The notes under the pieces were generated by a model that worked only from the letters and a program-made list of their open reading frames with translations, ran no database searches and was not told the origin of the DNA. Below, one piece after another: positions 6,996-14,700 of a stretch of 15,877 nt of DNA. This DNA comes from Thermococci archaeon. Its GTDB lineage: Archaea; Hadarchaeota; B88-G9. How positions within the stretch are numbered: the stretch's first letter is position 1; the number at the start of each line of letters is the position of its first letter. Made by a program: the position numbers and the translations under genes. Location: positions 1 through 15,877 of the forward strand of contig QMUK01000022.1 of assembly GCA_003660555.1 (NCBI GenBank), read 5' to 3'.

Positions 6996-8191
6996 GCCTT
7001 TTCTTTAAGTTTAGTTGACTCTGGAGTCATTAGCTGCAAGAAGAGAGCTAAGTAAACTAGGTATATAGATGACGTTGCGTAAAGTGGTGCATCCAAGCTC
7101 GAGGCCATTAATTTCCCTCCGAGGAGTGTTCCAATAGAGTTCAAGACGGTCCAACTGAGTTGAAATGCTGCAGAAAATGTCGCCCTTATTTCCTCTTTGG
7201 TTAGTTTCATTCCTAAAGTAGTTATCAATGGATTAGACATGTTCATCATCGCTGTTCTGTAAACGTACAATATGGAAGCTACTTCAAAGCTCTTAGATAG
7301 TGGTATTAAGGCCAATGCAGGTATAGAGAATAATTGTGGATAGAATATTGCTTTTATTAGTCCCAGCTTATCCGAAAGCCTTGAAGACAGTAGAAACAAT
7401 GGGGACATCATTAATCCGTTCACAGTATACAACGTACCTATTGGTCCTGGTCCAACTGAGAATTTCTCACTGAAATAATAAGTAAAGAGTGGAATTGTGA
7501 GACCTGCCCCAAATCCTATTACTCCATTTAGAAATATTAGTTTTAGCATGGCTTTTTCTCTATATATTCGTCTAAAGGATGTCCTCTCTTTCCTTCGTCC
7601 TTCCTTCAGTTCGTCACGATGCGGACTTACCCAAATTAGTGGAACTACCGATAAGACGAAAAAACTGAAAACTATCAGTAGCGAGAGATAATAAGCTCTT
7701 AACTCCCCCAATTTCCCTGAAAGCACTTCAGGGATCCACCCCATTAATGAACCCATGCTAGAAGAGAACGTTGAGAAAAAAGCCAGTGAGCTGAAACCTC
7801 TTTCCATCTCCCGAGTGTGTAGGGCAAATAGAGCCTGATATGCTGGATGCGAGAGAGCTGCTGAAATTCCTGAAAAAAGGAACGAGATCCTTATTATTGA
7901 CATCTCCTTACTAATCAGAAGTAACAATAGGCTAATGATCTCTAATAAATATCCGACAATTAGCGTAGACTTCCTCCCAAACCTGTCTGCTATTGCTCCT
8001 GAAGGAAGCGCCACTGAAGAAAGGGAAATACCATATATGGCTAGGACTTCTCCTATTTCCTTAGATGTATATCCAATTTCTTTCATGTACAACTGGAAAA
8101 TCACTGAGAAAAGTCCCCAAGCTAGGTTAGCTAGTATTGCTGAAAGAATCATTAGCCTGGTATCTCTTTCACTCAAAGCCATGATTGGCAA
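6992..8191 (-). CDS. Major facilitator superfamily transporter
   Basis: A 399-residue membrane protein with about 12 hydrophobic segments in two halves. The loop between segments 2 and 3 carries GAIADRFGRK (65-74), the MFS motif A. The substrate is unknown; multidrug or metabolite efflux is possible. TTG 8191 is chosen because GGGGAG lies 4 bases before it; ATG 8182 is 13 bases away. It is convergent with mscS and divergent from the OPRT gene, with 177 bases between the starts, so it is probably a single-gene transcript. I could not find a strong TATA box for it. Confidence 0.85.
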   Translation of the reverse strand: MPIMALSERDTRLMILSAILANLAWGLFSVIFQLYMKEIGYTSKEIGEVLAIYGISLSSVALPSGAIADRFGRKSTLIVGYLLEIISLLLLLISKEMSIIRISFLFSGISAALSHPAYQALFALHTREMERGFSSLAFFSTFSSSMGSLMGWIPEVLSGKLGELRAYYLSLLIVFSFFVLSVVPLIWVSPHRDELKEGRRKERTSFRRIYREKAMLKLIFLNGVIGFGAGLTIPLFTYYFSEKFSVGPGPIGTLYTVNGLMMSPLFLLSSRLSDKLGLIKAIFYPQLFSIPALALIPLSKSFEVASILYVYRTAMMNMSNPLITTLGMKLTKEEIRATFSAAFQLSWTVLNSIGTLLGGKLMASSLDAPLYATSSIYLVYLALFLQLMTPESTKLKEKA

Positions 8192-8320
8192 GTTTCTCCC
8201 CTAGGGTATTGTTTCCTGCAATTCCATGTTCTTTTTGACTCTCTAATGAGCAAACACTATTTTCTCCCTTTCTGTCTGGCGCACGTGTTTTGCCTAGGTC
8301 GTGCAACAGGTTAGGGAGAG

Positions 8321-8328
8321 TTATAAAC
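8321..8328 (+). promoter_or_regulatory. TATA box for the OPRT gene
   Basis: TTATAAAC, with expected transcription start near 8348. GAGGG (8358-8362) then precedes TTG 8369 by 6 bases. A possible 5-bp stem GCACG/CGTGC (8281-8304) lies upstream. Confidence 0.45.
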
Positions 8329-8368
8329 GTTATATGTTATAGTGTGAGTAATCCAATGAGGGTTAGTC

Positions 8369-9037
8369 TTGAATCTAGAGGAAAAATTCCTGCACGTACT
8401 CCTTAGAGAAGGGAGTATCTCATTTGGAAATTTTAAATTGAAGAGTGGTAGGGTTTCTCCATACTTCGTGAATCTGGGGAAGGCTATGTCTAGAGCTTCT
8501 TCCCTAAGAGAGGTTTCTGAATGTTATGCTTCTAAAATAGAGAGAGATTTTCAGTTAGATGAAATAGATTTCATCTTCGGTCCTGCTTACAAGGGAATAC
8601 CTCTTGCCTCATCCGTTGCACTGGAACTACTAAAAAGGAGAGGGGTTGACTTGAGGTGGGGATACAACAGAAAAGAGGTAAAGAAATACGGGGATTTGGG
8701 GGAGTCCGAGATCGTAGGTGATCTGAGGGCTGGAGACAAAGTCTTGGTGATAGACGACGTCCTCACCACAGGAGAAACCAAATTAGAGAGTTTCTCCAAG
8801 CTAGAAGACAGGGGAGCAAAGGTCATAGGGCTGGTAGTGGGTGTTGACAGAGAGGAGTCCTTTGGAGGTCTAAAAGCGAGAGAAGTATTAGAATCAAGAG
8901 GAATAAAAGTTTCATCAATTTTAGGAATGAGATACATCCTCGAATATCTTAGGGGCAGAGAAATCAATGGAAAGACATACTTAACAGAGAGAGAATACAG
9001 GAGGTCGATCTCTTATTTAGAGAGACGAGATCTCTAG
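8369..9037 (+). CDS. pyrE: Orotate phosphoribosyltransferase (bacterial-type)
   Basis: A 222-residue enzyme joining orotate and PRPP to make OMP in pyrimidine synthesis. FKLKSGRVSPYF at 22-33 is the OPRT N-terminal motif, FGPAYKGIPLA at 70-80 is the phosphate-binding loop, and VLVIDDVLTTGE at 125-136 is the PRPP motif. The flexible catalytic loop reads NRKEVKKYGDLG (100-111). In the E. coli/Salmonella enzyme this loop is RKEKKxHG, so the catalytic His position appears to be Tyr107 here. GPAYKG and the loop resemble the bacterial class rather than the usual archaeal PyrE. Start TTG 8369 follows SD GAGGG by 6 bases. No other pyrimidine genes are adjacent. Confidence 0.85.
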   Translation: MNLEEKFLHVLLREGSISFGNFKLKSGRVSPYFVNLGKAMSRASSLREVSECYASKIERDFQLDEIDFIFGPAYKGIPLASSVALELLKRRGVDLRWGYNRKEVKKYGDLGESEIVGDLRAGDKVLVIDDVLTTGETKLESFSKLEDRGAKVIGLVVGVDREESFGGLKAREVLESRGIKVSSILGMRYILEYLRGREINGKTYLTEREYRRSISYLERRDL

Positions 9038-9068
9038 GAATTACTCTTTACGGTTCTACGTAGGTTTG

Positions 9069-9075
9069 TTTAAAA
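9069..9075 (+). promoter_or_regulatory. Probable TATA box for the AI-2E-family gene
   Basis: TTTAAAA about 40 bases before TTG 9111; the expected transcript start is near 9097, just at SD GAGGGG (9097-9102). Confidence 0.4.
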
Positions 9076-9110
9076 GGGGGTTTGTGACTCTCTGATGAGG
9101 GGTTTGGAGA

Positions 9111-10211
9111 TTGATTCACGACTGGACTAGGAGATTGGATATCAGGACAGTAGTCGGTTTAGTAATCACAATTTCGATTGTAATACTTGTGTTCTATCTT
9201 TTTCACCCATTTGTGGGTCCAATAATTGGTGGATTTGTTTTAGCCTATGTGCTAAGACCTATATCAGACAAAATAGAGGAGAAAGTTAGATCTAGAGGGG
9301 TAGCTGCTGCATTAACCACTCTGATGACTGCATCTCCAATCCTAGCAATCGTACTGTACTTCCTCAATCTATTCATAAAGGAATTGGGGTCGCTCCAAGA
9401 GAGGACTCTAACGTCTAAAGGTTTTCTAGAATCTGTTCTGGAGAAGTTCGGGTTTGAATCGGCTAGACATTCCGAAATAACTAATGCTCTAGCTCCAATG
9501 GTAGAGAGAGTCCAAGCTGAGCTTTCTTTAAGTGGTGAGAACTTCTTTCTATGGGGAATTAAACTATTAGTCCTGTTCCTAACTACATATTACGTCCTGT
9601 ACAAAGGGTTCGAGATAGAGAACTACCTGAGGTCATTTGTTCCTGAACAGGACAAGGAGCTATTTGAAGTGTTCTGGAAGTCCGTAGACGACGTTCTTAG
9701 GAACATGCTGTATGGTCACATACTTGTTAGTCTCTTTGTTGGTTTACTCGCTGGTATGGGATTCCTTCTGATAGGTGTCCCCTTTCCATCTCTGCTAGGA
9801 GCTTTGGCTGCATTACTAGAGTTAGTTCCTCTGATTGGTCCTTGGTTACTTTACCTACCGTTGACTGTAATATACGCAGCTGGCGGAGAAGTTATAAAAG
9901 CCATAGTTGTATTCTTCTACGGTGCGATAGTCCTTTCAATAGCGCCTGACTTCGTAATAAAACCTAAATTGGTTGGAAAAACTACTAAGATAGATTCTTT
10001 CCTAGTATTCATGGGATTCCTAGCTGGGCCCATAGCCTTTGGTCCGATGGGGATAATATATGGTCCTCTGATAATAGGGTTAGGAAAGGGATTGCTTGAC
10101 GGATACAAATATTATTCGTCGAGTAGGAACCACTTGGGCTTTGCATCCATAAGTAGTGACAAAAAGAGGGGTCCAAGTTCTTCTTCACGAAATGAAGAGC
10201 GAGATATTTGA
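9111..10211 (+). CDS. AI-2E family (UPF0118/PerM-like) permease
   Basis: A 366-residue membrane protein with about eight hydrophobic segments. Its second half has the family hallmarks GALAALLELVPLIGPWLLYLP (230-250) and a proline- and glycine-rich end, GPIAFGPMGIIYGPL (306-320). In this family members are linked to export of small molecules or ion/proton antiport; the substrate here is unknown. The tail after 333 is a polar, Ser/Lys-rich cytoplasmic extension. The only start in frame after a stop at 9096 is TTG 9111, with SD GAGGGG 8 bases upstream. It ends 80 bases before the next gene. Confidence 0.85.
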   Translation: MIHDWTRRLDIRTVVGLVITISIVILVFYLFHPFVGPIIGGFVLAYVLRPISDKIEEKVRSRGVAAALTTLMTASPILAIVLYFLNLFIKELGSLQERTLTSKGFLESVLEKFGFESARHSEITNALAPMVERVQAELSLSGENFFLWGIKLLVLFLTTYYVLYKGFEIENYLRSFVPEQDKELFEVFWKSVDDVLRNMLYGHILVSLFVGLLAGMGFLLIGVPFPSLLGALAALLELVPLIGPWLLYLPLTVIYAAGGEVIKAIVVFFYGAIVLSIAPDFVIKPKLVGKTTKIDSFLVFMGFLAGPIAFGPMGIIYGPLIIGLGKGLLDGYKYYSSSRNHLGFASISSDKKRGPSSSSRNEERDI

Positions 10212-10245
10212 ATTTCACAATCCTTCTGGTTATTAGTGTAGGAAA

Positions 10246-10253
10246 TTTTTTAA
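10246..10253 (+). promoter_or_regulatory. Possible TATA box for the PEBP gene
   Basis: TTTTTAAG, with SD GAGGTG at 10278-10283 and ATG at 10292. Its presence supports a start at 10292 rather than at TTG 10208. Confidence 0.35.
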
Positions 10254-10291
10254 GACAGATAGACATTTCATCCCTGAGAGGTGGGAAGGTC

Positions 10292-10861
10292 ATGGGAAGA
10301 AACGGACTTATCTTAGTCTTGATCCTCGTGCTCCTCTTCCCTGGATGCATCGGGGAGGAGAAAACAAAAAGAGGTAAGGAGGTGGAAAAGTTGACTGGAA
10401 CAGAGGTTAAAAAGCTTAGAGTCACATTAGATTTCGATGAATTTCCTAGGAAATATACCTGCGATGGGGAGGACGTTTCTCCTAGGATTAGGATCTCCGG
10501 AATACCAGAGGAGGCTAAGTCAATAGCAATAATAATGGACGATCCGGATGCTCCAATAGGTGTCTTCACACACTGGGTAATTTGGAACATACCTCCCATG
10601 GAGGAGATTCCAGAAGGGATTCCCAAAGATAAGATCATCTCTAGTCCAATAAAAGCCTATCAAGGTGTAAATGATTTCAGAAGAATAGGTTACGGTGGAC
10701 CTTGTCCTCCTCCAGGGAAGCCACACAGGTACTTCTTCAAAGTATATGCCTTGGACTCCACTCTAGATTTGCCCCCAGGTTCCACGAGAAATGAGCTAGA
10801 AGAGGCTATCAAAAACCATGTAATAGCCAAAGGAGAAGCTATGGCTAGATATGGCAGGTAG
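10292..10861 (+). CDS. PEBP (YbhB/YbcL) family protein with lipoprotein signal
   Basis: A 189-residue protein. Residues 1-18 are a hydrophobic signal ending in FPGC, a lipobox-like site with Cys19, so the mature protein is probably lipid-anchored outside the membrane. The rest is the phosphatidylethanolamine-binding fold: DDPDAP (83-88), THWVIWNIP (93-101) and GKPHRYFFKVYALD (142-155), which line the ligand pocket. The function of prokaryotic members is poorly known; anion or phospholipid-headgroup binding and protease inhibition have been proposed. I placed the start at ATG 10292 because SD GAGGTG precedes it by 8 bases and the signal begins there. It is convergent with the antiporter gene, 42 bases apart. 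Confidence 0.88.
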   Translation: MGRNGLILVLILVLLFPGCIGEEKTKRGKEVEKLTGTEVKKLRVTLDFDEFPRKYTCDGEDVSPRIRISGIPEEAKSIAIIMDDPDAPIGVFTHWVIWNIPPMEEIPEGIPKDKIISSPIKAYQGVNDFRRIGYGGPCPPPGKPHRYFFKVYALDSTLDLPPGSTRNELEEAIKNHVIAKGEAMARYGR

Positions 10862-10902
10862 CACCATAGTTAGCTGAATAGTGAAGCAATGAAAGAGGTA
10901 TC

Positions 10903-12051
10903 TCAGGCAGTGACGTTTTCTCCAGATTCCAACAACTTAAAGACTGTGGGATACAATAGGCCGGAAGCCATGGCCAACAACACTATTGCAGAGGATTCCT
11001 CCTGTGTTATTGCCCCTATCTCAGTCCCCAGCGAGGCTATTGCTATCAATAACGTCAGAGGTGCAGAAAGGATAAATCCGGAGGAAAATGACTCTCTTAT
11101 TGTTATTCCTTTGGATGAAAGGAGCAAAGATGGAATCAACTTAACCAATAGAACTAGAACTAGGAGTTTGGACAGGAATTTGAGCAGCTCGACAGAGAAC
11201 ACTGGTTCAAAGCTTATCCCGACATTTATGAAGAAAACTGGGATGAAGAAACCATATCCTATGCTTGAGAACTTCTCCTCAAGTGGTCCTTTCTCTCTGA
11301 ACACGAAAGAAAAGATAGCACCTGCTATGAATGCCCCTAAGATCATTTCGACTTTCAGTTTAACCGATATAGCAATGAACGCAAACATGAGCGCTAGACC
11401 TATTCTGACACCCACTTCGGAGGGGTCTCCAGCTATTATCTTAGAGAATTGCTTTGGATACCACCATACAGCACTCTTCAATAGGAAAAGCACCAGATAA
11501 GCAACTACAAATATCACGGATAGTGTTCCTATCTCCACGAAGAACTCAACGGATAAGCTAGTTTTCTCATATATGCTAAAGGCTGTCATCAATACCAGAG
11601 TCATTATCTCACCTATAGAGGACATTAATATTAGGGTTTGCCCAAGTTCAGTCCTAGTTTTTCCTGTTTCTCTCAAAGCAGCAATGACCATTCCAGTAGA
11701 GGTTGCTCCTAGGACGAGAGTATAGAAAACATCCAGGAAGAGGTATCTGCAGAGCAAATATGAGAGGATGAAGAACATGGAACATATTAGAGTGGAAAAT
11801 AGGAGACCTTCTTTTCCCTCTTCTTCTACCCTTTTGAAATCTATTTCCATTCCCGCTATGAACATAAGGAGAGCAAAACCCAGTATAGAGAGAAATTCTA
11901 TTAGTTCTCCAACTTTTATCCACCTAGAAATTAAGAGACCAAATATTATTTCTGCGACTGCAACGGGTATCCCGATTCTGCCAGCGATGAGAGGGATTAA
12001 GAATGCGCCTCCAGAAATTATCAAGAGAGAGGTTGCCTCTAGTTCTGCCAT
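10903..12051 (-). CDS. CPA2-type monovalent cation/proton antiporter
   Basis: A 382-residue membrane protein with about 12 hydrophobic segments and no cytosolic RCK tail of its own. GATSTG (115-120) lies in the helix that unwinds at the ion site, and SSIGE (144-148) puts Gly-Glu where electrogenic members have Asp-Asp and Kef proteins have Gln-Asp. FFIPVFFINVGI (268-279) is another family hallmark. It should exchange Na+ or K+ for protons. The ATG at 12051 has GGAG 8 bases upstream; ATG 12057 overlaps the upstream stop but is only 2 bases from the SD. It is the last gene of the operon, directly behind an RCK protein that probably controls it. Confidence 0.88.
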   Translation of the reverse strand: MAELEATSLLIISGGAFLIPLIAGRIGIPVAVAEIIFGLLISRWIKVGELIEFLSILGFALLMFIAGMEIDFKRVEEEGKEGLLFSTLICSMFFILSYLLCRYLFLDVFYTLVLGATSTGMVIAALRETGKTRTELGQTLILMSSIGEIMTLVLMTAFSIYEKTSLSVEFFVEIGTLSVIFVVAYLVLFLLKSAVWWYPKQFSKIIAGDPSEVGVRIGLALMFAFIAISVKLKVEMILGAFIAGAIFSFVFREKGPLEEKFSSIGYGFFIPVFFINVGISFEPVFSVELLKFLSKLLVLVLLVKLIPSLLLSSKGITIRESFSSGFILSAPLTLLIAIASLGTEIGAITQEESSAIVLLAMASGLLYPTVFKLLESGENVTA

Positions 12052-12056
12052 GTACA

Positions 12057-13454
12057 TCACTCCTGAACTGGGAGGAGTAGAACAGATCCCTTAGCCTTAT
12101 GGGCTATGTGCAACGGGACGTTTGGTTTGAACAAGTTGTTTCCTCTTCCTTTTAGGTAGTCTAAGACTATCAGTGAGTTTTCGTCGCTAACCGACACCAC
12201 TTCCTGAATCGGATTTCCCTCCAAGTCTATTCTATTGGCTCTTATTCTGTATAGTGCAGTCTTCTCAGATATTTCCTCACATATGTGCTCTGCAGATCCT
12301 TCTTCTCCTGTGAAAAATGGTGGGTTTATCCTGACGTACAGTAGTTCGGAATTCAACATTCTGGATACATCTAGGGCTATTTCTAGAGAGATTGGTGCCC
12401 AATCTTCGAATATCGGTAATATCACCTTCTCATACGGGAACTCACCACCTGATAATATCACTGGAATCTCTATTTCCTCAAGTATTGATTGTAATCCAGT
12501 CTTTCTAATTCCAATTTTTGAGAATACTCCCATTTTTTCTTTCTGTAGGACTATTGCCCCATATCTTCCAGTTAGAGATTCTTCCATTGCGATTTTCCTG
12601 TAATCATCCTCTCCCTCTATTATGACGCAATCAACTATCTCGCTCGTGCATAAGTCTTCTAGGAACGATTCCACCTCTAGGTCCAATTCCTGAAATATCA
12701 CATCCACGCCCTCGGCTTCACTCCTAGATGCTAATGAGATCCCTTCCCTTAATGTGTTTAAGTCATCCTTAGCTGCTATTAGAATCCTATTTCCGTATTG
12801 CCTCGGGAATTGCGGCTTTCCTCCTCTCATAAATTCGGACACTATTTTCAATATCTCTGGATCACCTATTAGTAATATCCTATCTCCTTCCATTACTTCT
12901 AGATCTTCTTCTGGAAGGATTAGCTTTTCTCCTCTGTAGATTGCGCCTATAGTCCATCCTTTCCTCTTAAGCGATTTCAGTTTTCTACCTATGGCCGGGG
13001 AACCGGGTAAGACCGTTGTCTCCACGATCTCACCAATACCTAGACCCACGTTAACGGCTCTGTACGTTCCGACTTGTAGGCGATTTTCTATAACGGTGGC
13101 CAGAGCTTTGGCTCTTGGTATTGCCTCTATTCCGGATGATATGAACTCTTCCATTTTACTTTCATCGTTCACTATTGATATGACGTGGGGAACATATAGC
13201 TTAGCTATTCTACATGCTTCCAGATTCACCTCATCGTCTCCAGTTGTGGATACGAATACGTCTGCCTCCTCTATCCCAGCTCTTCTCAATACCACCGAAC
13301 TAGTTCCGTCTCCCTTAAACACTTCTATTCCAATTGACTTGGCTAACTCGATTTTTTCTTGATTTAGCTCTACTATTTTTACTTCCCAATCCCCCTTTAT
13401 CCTTTTAGCAAGCTCTACCCCTATTTGTCCTGCCCCAAGGATCATTACTCTCAA
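12057..13454 (-). CDS. TrkA-like RCK protein with universal-stress-type C-terminal domains
   Basis: A 465-residue cytosolic regulator. Residues 1-115 are an RCK N-domain with GAGQIG (7-12) and an acidic residue at Glu29 that should bind the ribose of NAD(H). Residues about 134-205 match TrkA_C. The remaining 260 residues look like two USP-like halves: about 222-335 and 342-463, the latter with VILPIFEDWAPISLEIALDV and ending SVLLLPV. This is longer than ordinary TrkA of about 220 or 450 residues and is not a double RCK. TTG 13454 is well supported: GGAGGAG lies 6 bases upstream, and the upstream stop overlaps it (TTGA). The stop overlaps the antiporter start region, so it likely gates that protein in response to nucleotide state. 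Confidence 0.85.
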   Translation of the reverse strand: MRVMILGAGQIGVELAKRIKGDWEVKIVELNQEKIELAKSIGIEVFKGDGTSSVVLRRAGIEEADVFVSTTGDDEVNLEACRIAKLYVPHVISIVNDESKMEEFISSGIEAIPRAKALATVIENRLQVGTYRAVNVGLGIGEIVETTVLPGSPAIGRKLKSLKRKGWTIGAIYRGEKLILPEEDLEVMEGDRILLIGDPEILKIVSEFMRGGKPQFPRQYGNRILIAAKDDLNTLREGISLASRSEAEGVDVIFQELDLEVESFLEDLCTSEIVDCVIIEGEDDYRKIAMEESLTGRYGAIVLQKEKMGVFSKIGIRKTGLQSILEEIEIPVILSGGEFPYEKVILPIFEDWAPISLEIALDVSRMLNSELLYVRINPPFFTGEEGSAEHICEEISEKTALYRIRANRIDLEGNPIQEVVSVSDENSLIVLDYLKGRGNNLFKPNVPLHIAHKAKGSVLLLPVQE

Positions 13455-14095
13455 TGCTTACTCCTCCTGGAGATGGGGTAGCAAAGCACTGGATACTCCT
13501 CCTCAGGATCTATCTCCAAAAGGGAACAAAGAGCTTCGTCATCGAATGCTCCTATTGCACAGGTACTTAGGCCTAGGAATTCGCATTCTAAATATATGTT
13601 CTCACCCGCATGTCCTGCGTCAAGGAGTACATATCTCTTTGCTCTTCTTCCATACTTAGATCTCGTTCTCTTCTCAAATACCGTGAGTATAAGACATATT
13701 GGGGCATTACGTATGAAATCTTGGTGATAGCATATCTCCACTAGCTCATCTATGTAACTTCCTTTCCTGATCTCTTCTAGGCAATGTTCTAATGAGTTGT
13801 AATGATATATTCCTTTTAAGTCTGAGTCTGTCGCTCTCTCTATTAATGGATATACCTCCACGGGCGCTAGGGCCCCTGCCGATGGATACGCTCTAAGATA
13901 GTATCTCCCGATCTTTCCAGTAATTCCAACAGAGAAAAATAGTATTCTGCTAAGTTCTTCCATCGTTATCGGTTCTTTGGAGTAATTCCTTCTGGACCTC
14001 CTACTCAATATCGTTTCTTCTAGACTTCTTCCTCTAAGGGGTTGAACTTCTGGTAGCTCAAATCTCCTTGCATTCGGATACTCCTTGTGAAACAA
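13451..14095 (-). CDS. SagB/ThcOx-type FMN nitroreductase
   Basis: A 214-residue flavin oxidoreductase. RRSRRNY (32-38) is the phosphate-binding start of the nitroreductase fold, PSAGALAPVE (71-80) is characteristic of the SagB branch, and LLDAGHAGENIYLECEFLGL (157-176) is the central FMN helix. SagB relatives oxidise azolines in peptide biosynthesis, but many stand-alone archaeal copies have no known substrate, and I see no peptide precursor or cyclodehydratase here. TTG 14095 is preceded by GAGGG (minus strand, 14102-14106) by 6 bases. It is the first gene of the operon and overlaps the RCK gene by 4 bases. Confidence 0.88.
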   Translation of the reverse strand: MFHKEYPNARRFELPEVQPLRGRSLEETILSRRSRRNYSKEPITMEELSRILFFSVGITGKIGRYYLRAYPSAGALAPVEVYPLIERATDSDLKGIYHYNSLEHCLEEIRKGSYIDELVEICYHQDFIRNAPICLILTVFEKRTRSKYGRRAKRYVLLDAGHAGENIYLECEFLGLSTCAIGAFDDEALCSLLEIDPEEEYPVLCYPISRRSKH

Positions 14096-14103
14096 TCTAT
14101 ACC

Positions 14104-14125
14104 CTCAGTGGAGTACTCCTCAGAG
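14104..14125. repeat. 22-base near-perfect dyad at the SagB operon promoter
   Basis: The core GGAGTACTCC (14110-14119) is a perfect palindrome. The symmetry extends to 22 bases with 9 of 11 base pairs matching; only pairs 4 and 6 from the ends break it. It lies between a TATA-like run and the TTG start, so it could be an operator. Confidence 0.5.
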
Positions 14126-14133
14126 TAAAAAAG
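14126..14133 (-). promoter_or_regulatory. Possible TATA box of the SagB-RCK-antiporter operon
   Basis: On the minus strand the run ACTTTTTTA lies about 30 bases ahead of TTG 14095. It is T-rich rather than a classic TTTAWATA, so it is only a candidate. Confidence 0.3.
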
Positions 14134-14171
14134 TTCGCGCGTGGAATTCTGTTAACTCGTTGTTTGTTGAT

Positions 14172-14257
14172 ATAACGTCCCCAGCATATGCGATGCTGCA
14201 ACCAAAGGGAGCGATCTCCCGGGGCAAGGCGTATCCGCGGCCTACATGCCGCGTTAT
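14172..14257. ncRNA. Candidate structured RNA with three hairpins and a closing stem
   Basis: This GC-rich island sits in an AT-rich gap. Three perfect hairpins follow each other: CAGCAT/ATGCTG (14182-14198), GGGAG/CTCCC (14207-14220) and CGCGGC/GCCGCG (14236-14253). ATAACG (14172-14177) can pair with CGTTAT (14252-14257), which would close the set into a cloverleaf-like form if the third stem gives up two pairs. It is not a standard tRNA: there is no TTCRA T-loop on either strand. A T-rich run GTTTTT at 14271-14276 could end a plus-strand transcript. The strand is undetermined. Confidence 0.35.
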
Positions 14258-14281
14258 CTGCTGTTGTATTGTTTTTCAAAA

Positions 14282-14339
14282 TTAGCATGTTTGGCTAACG
14301 TCCGTATTCTAGGAGGCTGAGATTCCGAAGCTAATCTCA
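14282..14339. repeat. Two further inverted repeats
   Basis: TTAGC/GCTAA with a 7-base loop (14282-14298) and TGAGATT/AATCTCA with an 8-base loop (14318-14339). They continue the hairpin run of 14172-14257 and may be part of the same element. Confidence 0.4.
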
Positions 14340-14700
14340 ACTTCTTTTGGACTTAAACTTTGTAGTTGTAGGTCCTATTATCATTGATTCGACAGTCAAA
14401 CCAAGACGAGATTCCATGGAGGTAGCCCTCTTTCCTTTCCAATTTAAGAAGTGAGAAGGAAGTAGTTGAGAAATCCGGTAGTGCAAGTTGGAATTTCGCA
14501 CAAACTACTGTGTCGATTTCGGAAATACTTGTGAGATGTTAATGCTGCTGTAATATCAGCTAAAAATACCGAAACTATGGCGAAAACTATCTTTAAATCT
14601 CCTAGTTGCACTTTTTCTAGAATTTACATAACCAGCTCGGTTAATCTTTTCATTACATCCTCTTTTATAGTAAAACATTTTCTTAAGCCGGTGATGCCCA
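14340..14700. other. Region without a recognisable gene
   Basis: I see no convincing gene here. Several short frames have coding-like composition but no start with an SD, for example plus-strand frames ending near 14455 and near 14541, and a 55-codon minus-strand frame 14611-14444 with one hydrophobic stretch. They may be remnants of a decayed gene or chance. TTTTATAG at 14663-14670 is a TATA-like site ahead of the small ORF at 14701. Confidence 0.3.

Noticed and set aside
10889-11500. 203-codon plus-strand frame
   Set aside because: It lies opposite the antiporter, which has clear membrane segments and family motifs; this is a shadow.
13451-14095. Peptide natural-product cluster around SagB
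   Set aside because: No YcaO cyclodehydratase, precursor peptide or dedicated exporter is present; its neighbours are ion-transport genes.
14172-14257. tRNA gene
   Set aside because: Although the outline can be drawn as a cloverleaf, neither strand has a TTCRA T-loop, a 7-bp acceptor stem or D-loop GG.
14097-14288. 63-codon minus-strand frame
   Set aside because: It runs through the hairpin island and the dyad, has no SD, and shows no family pattern.
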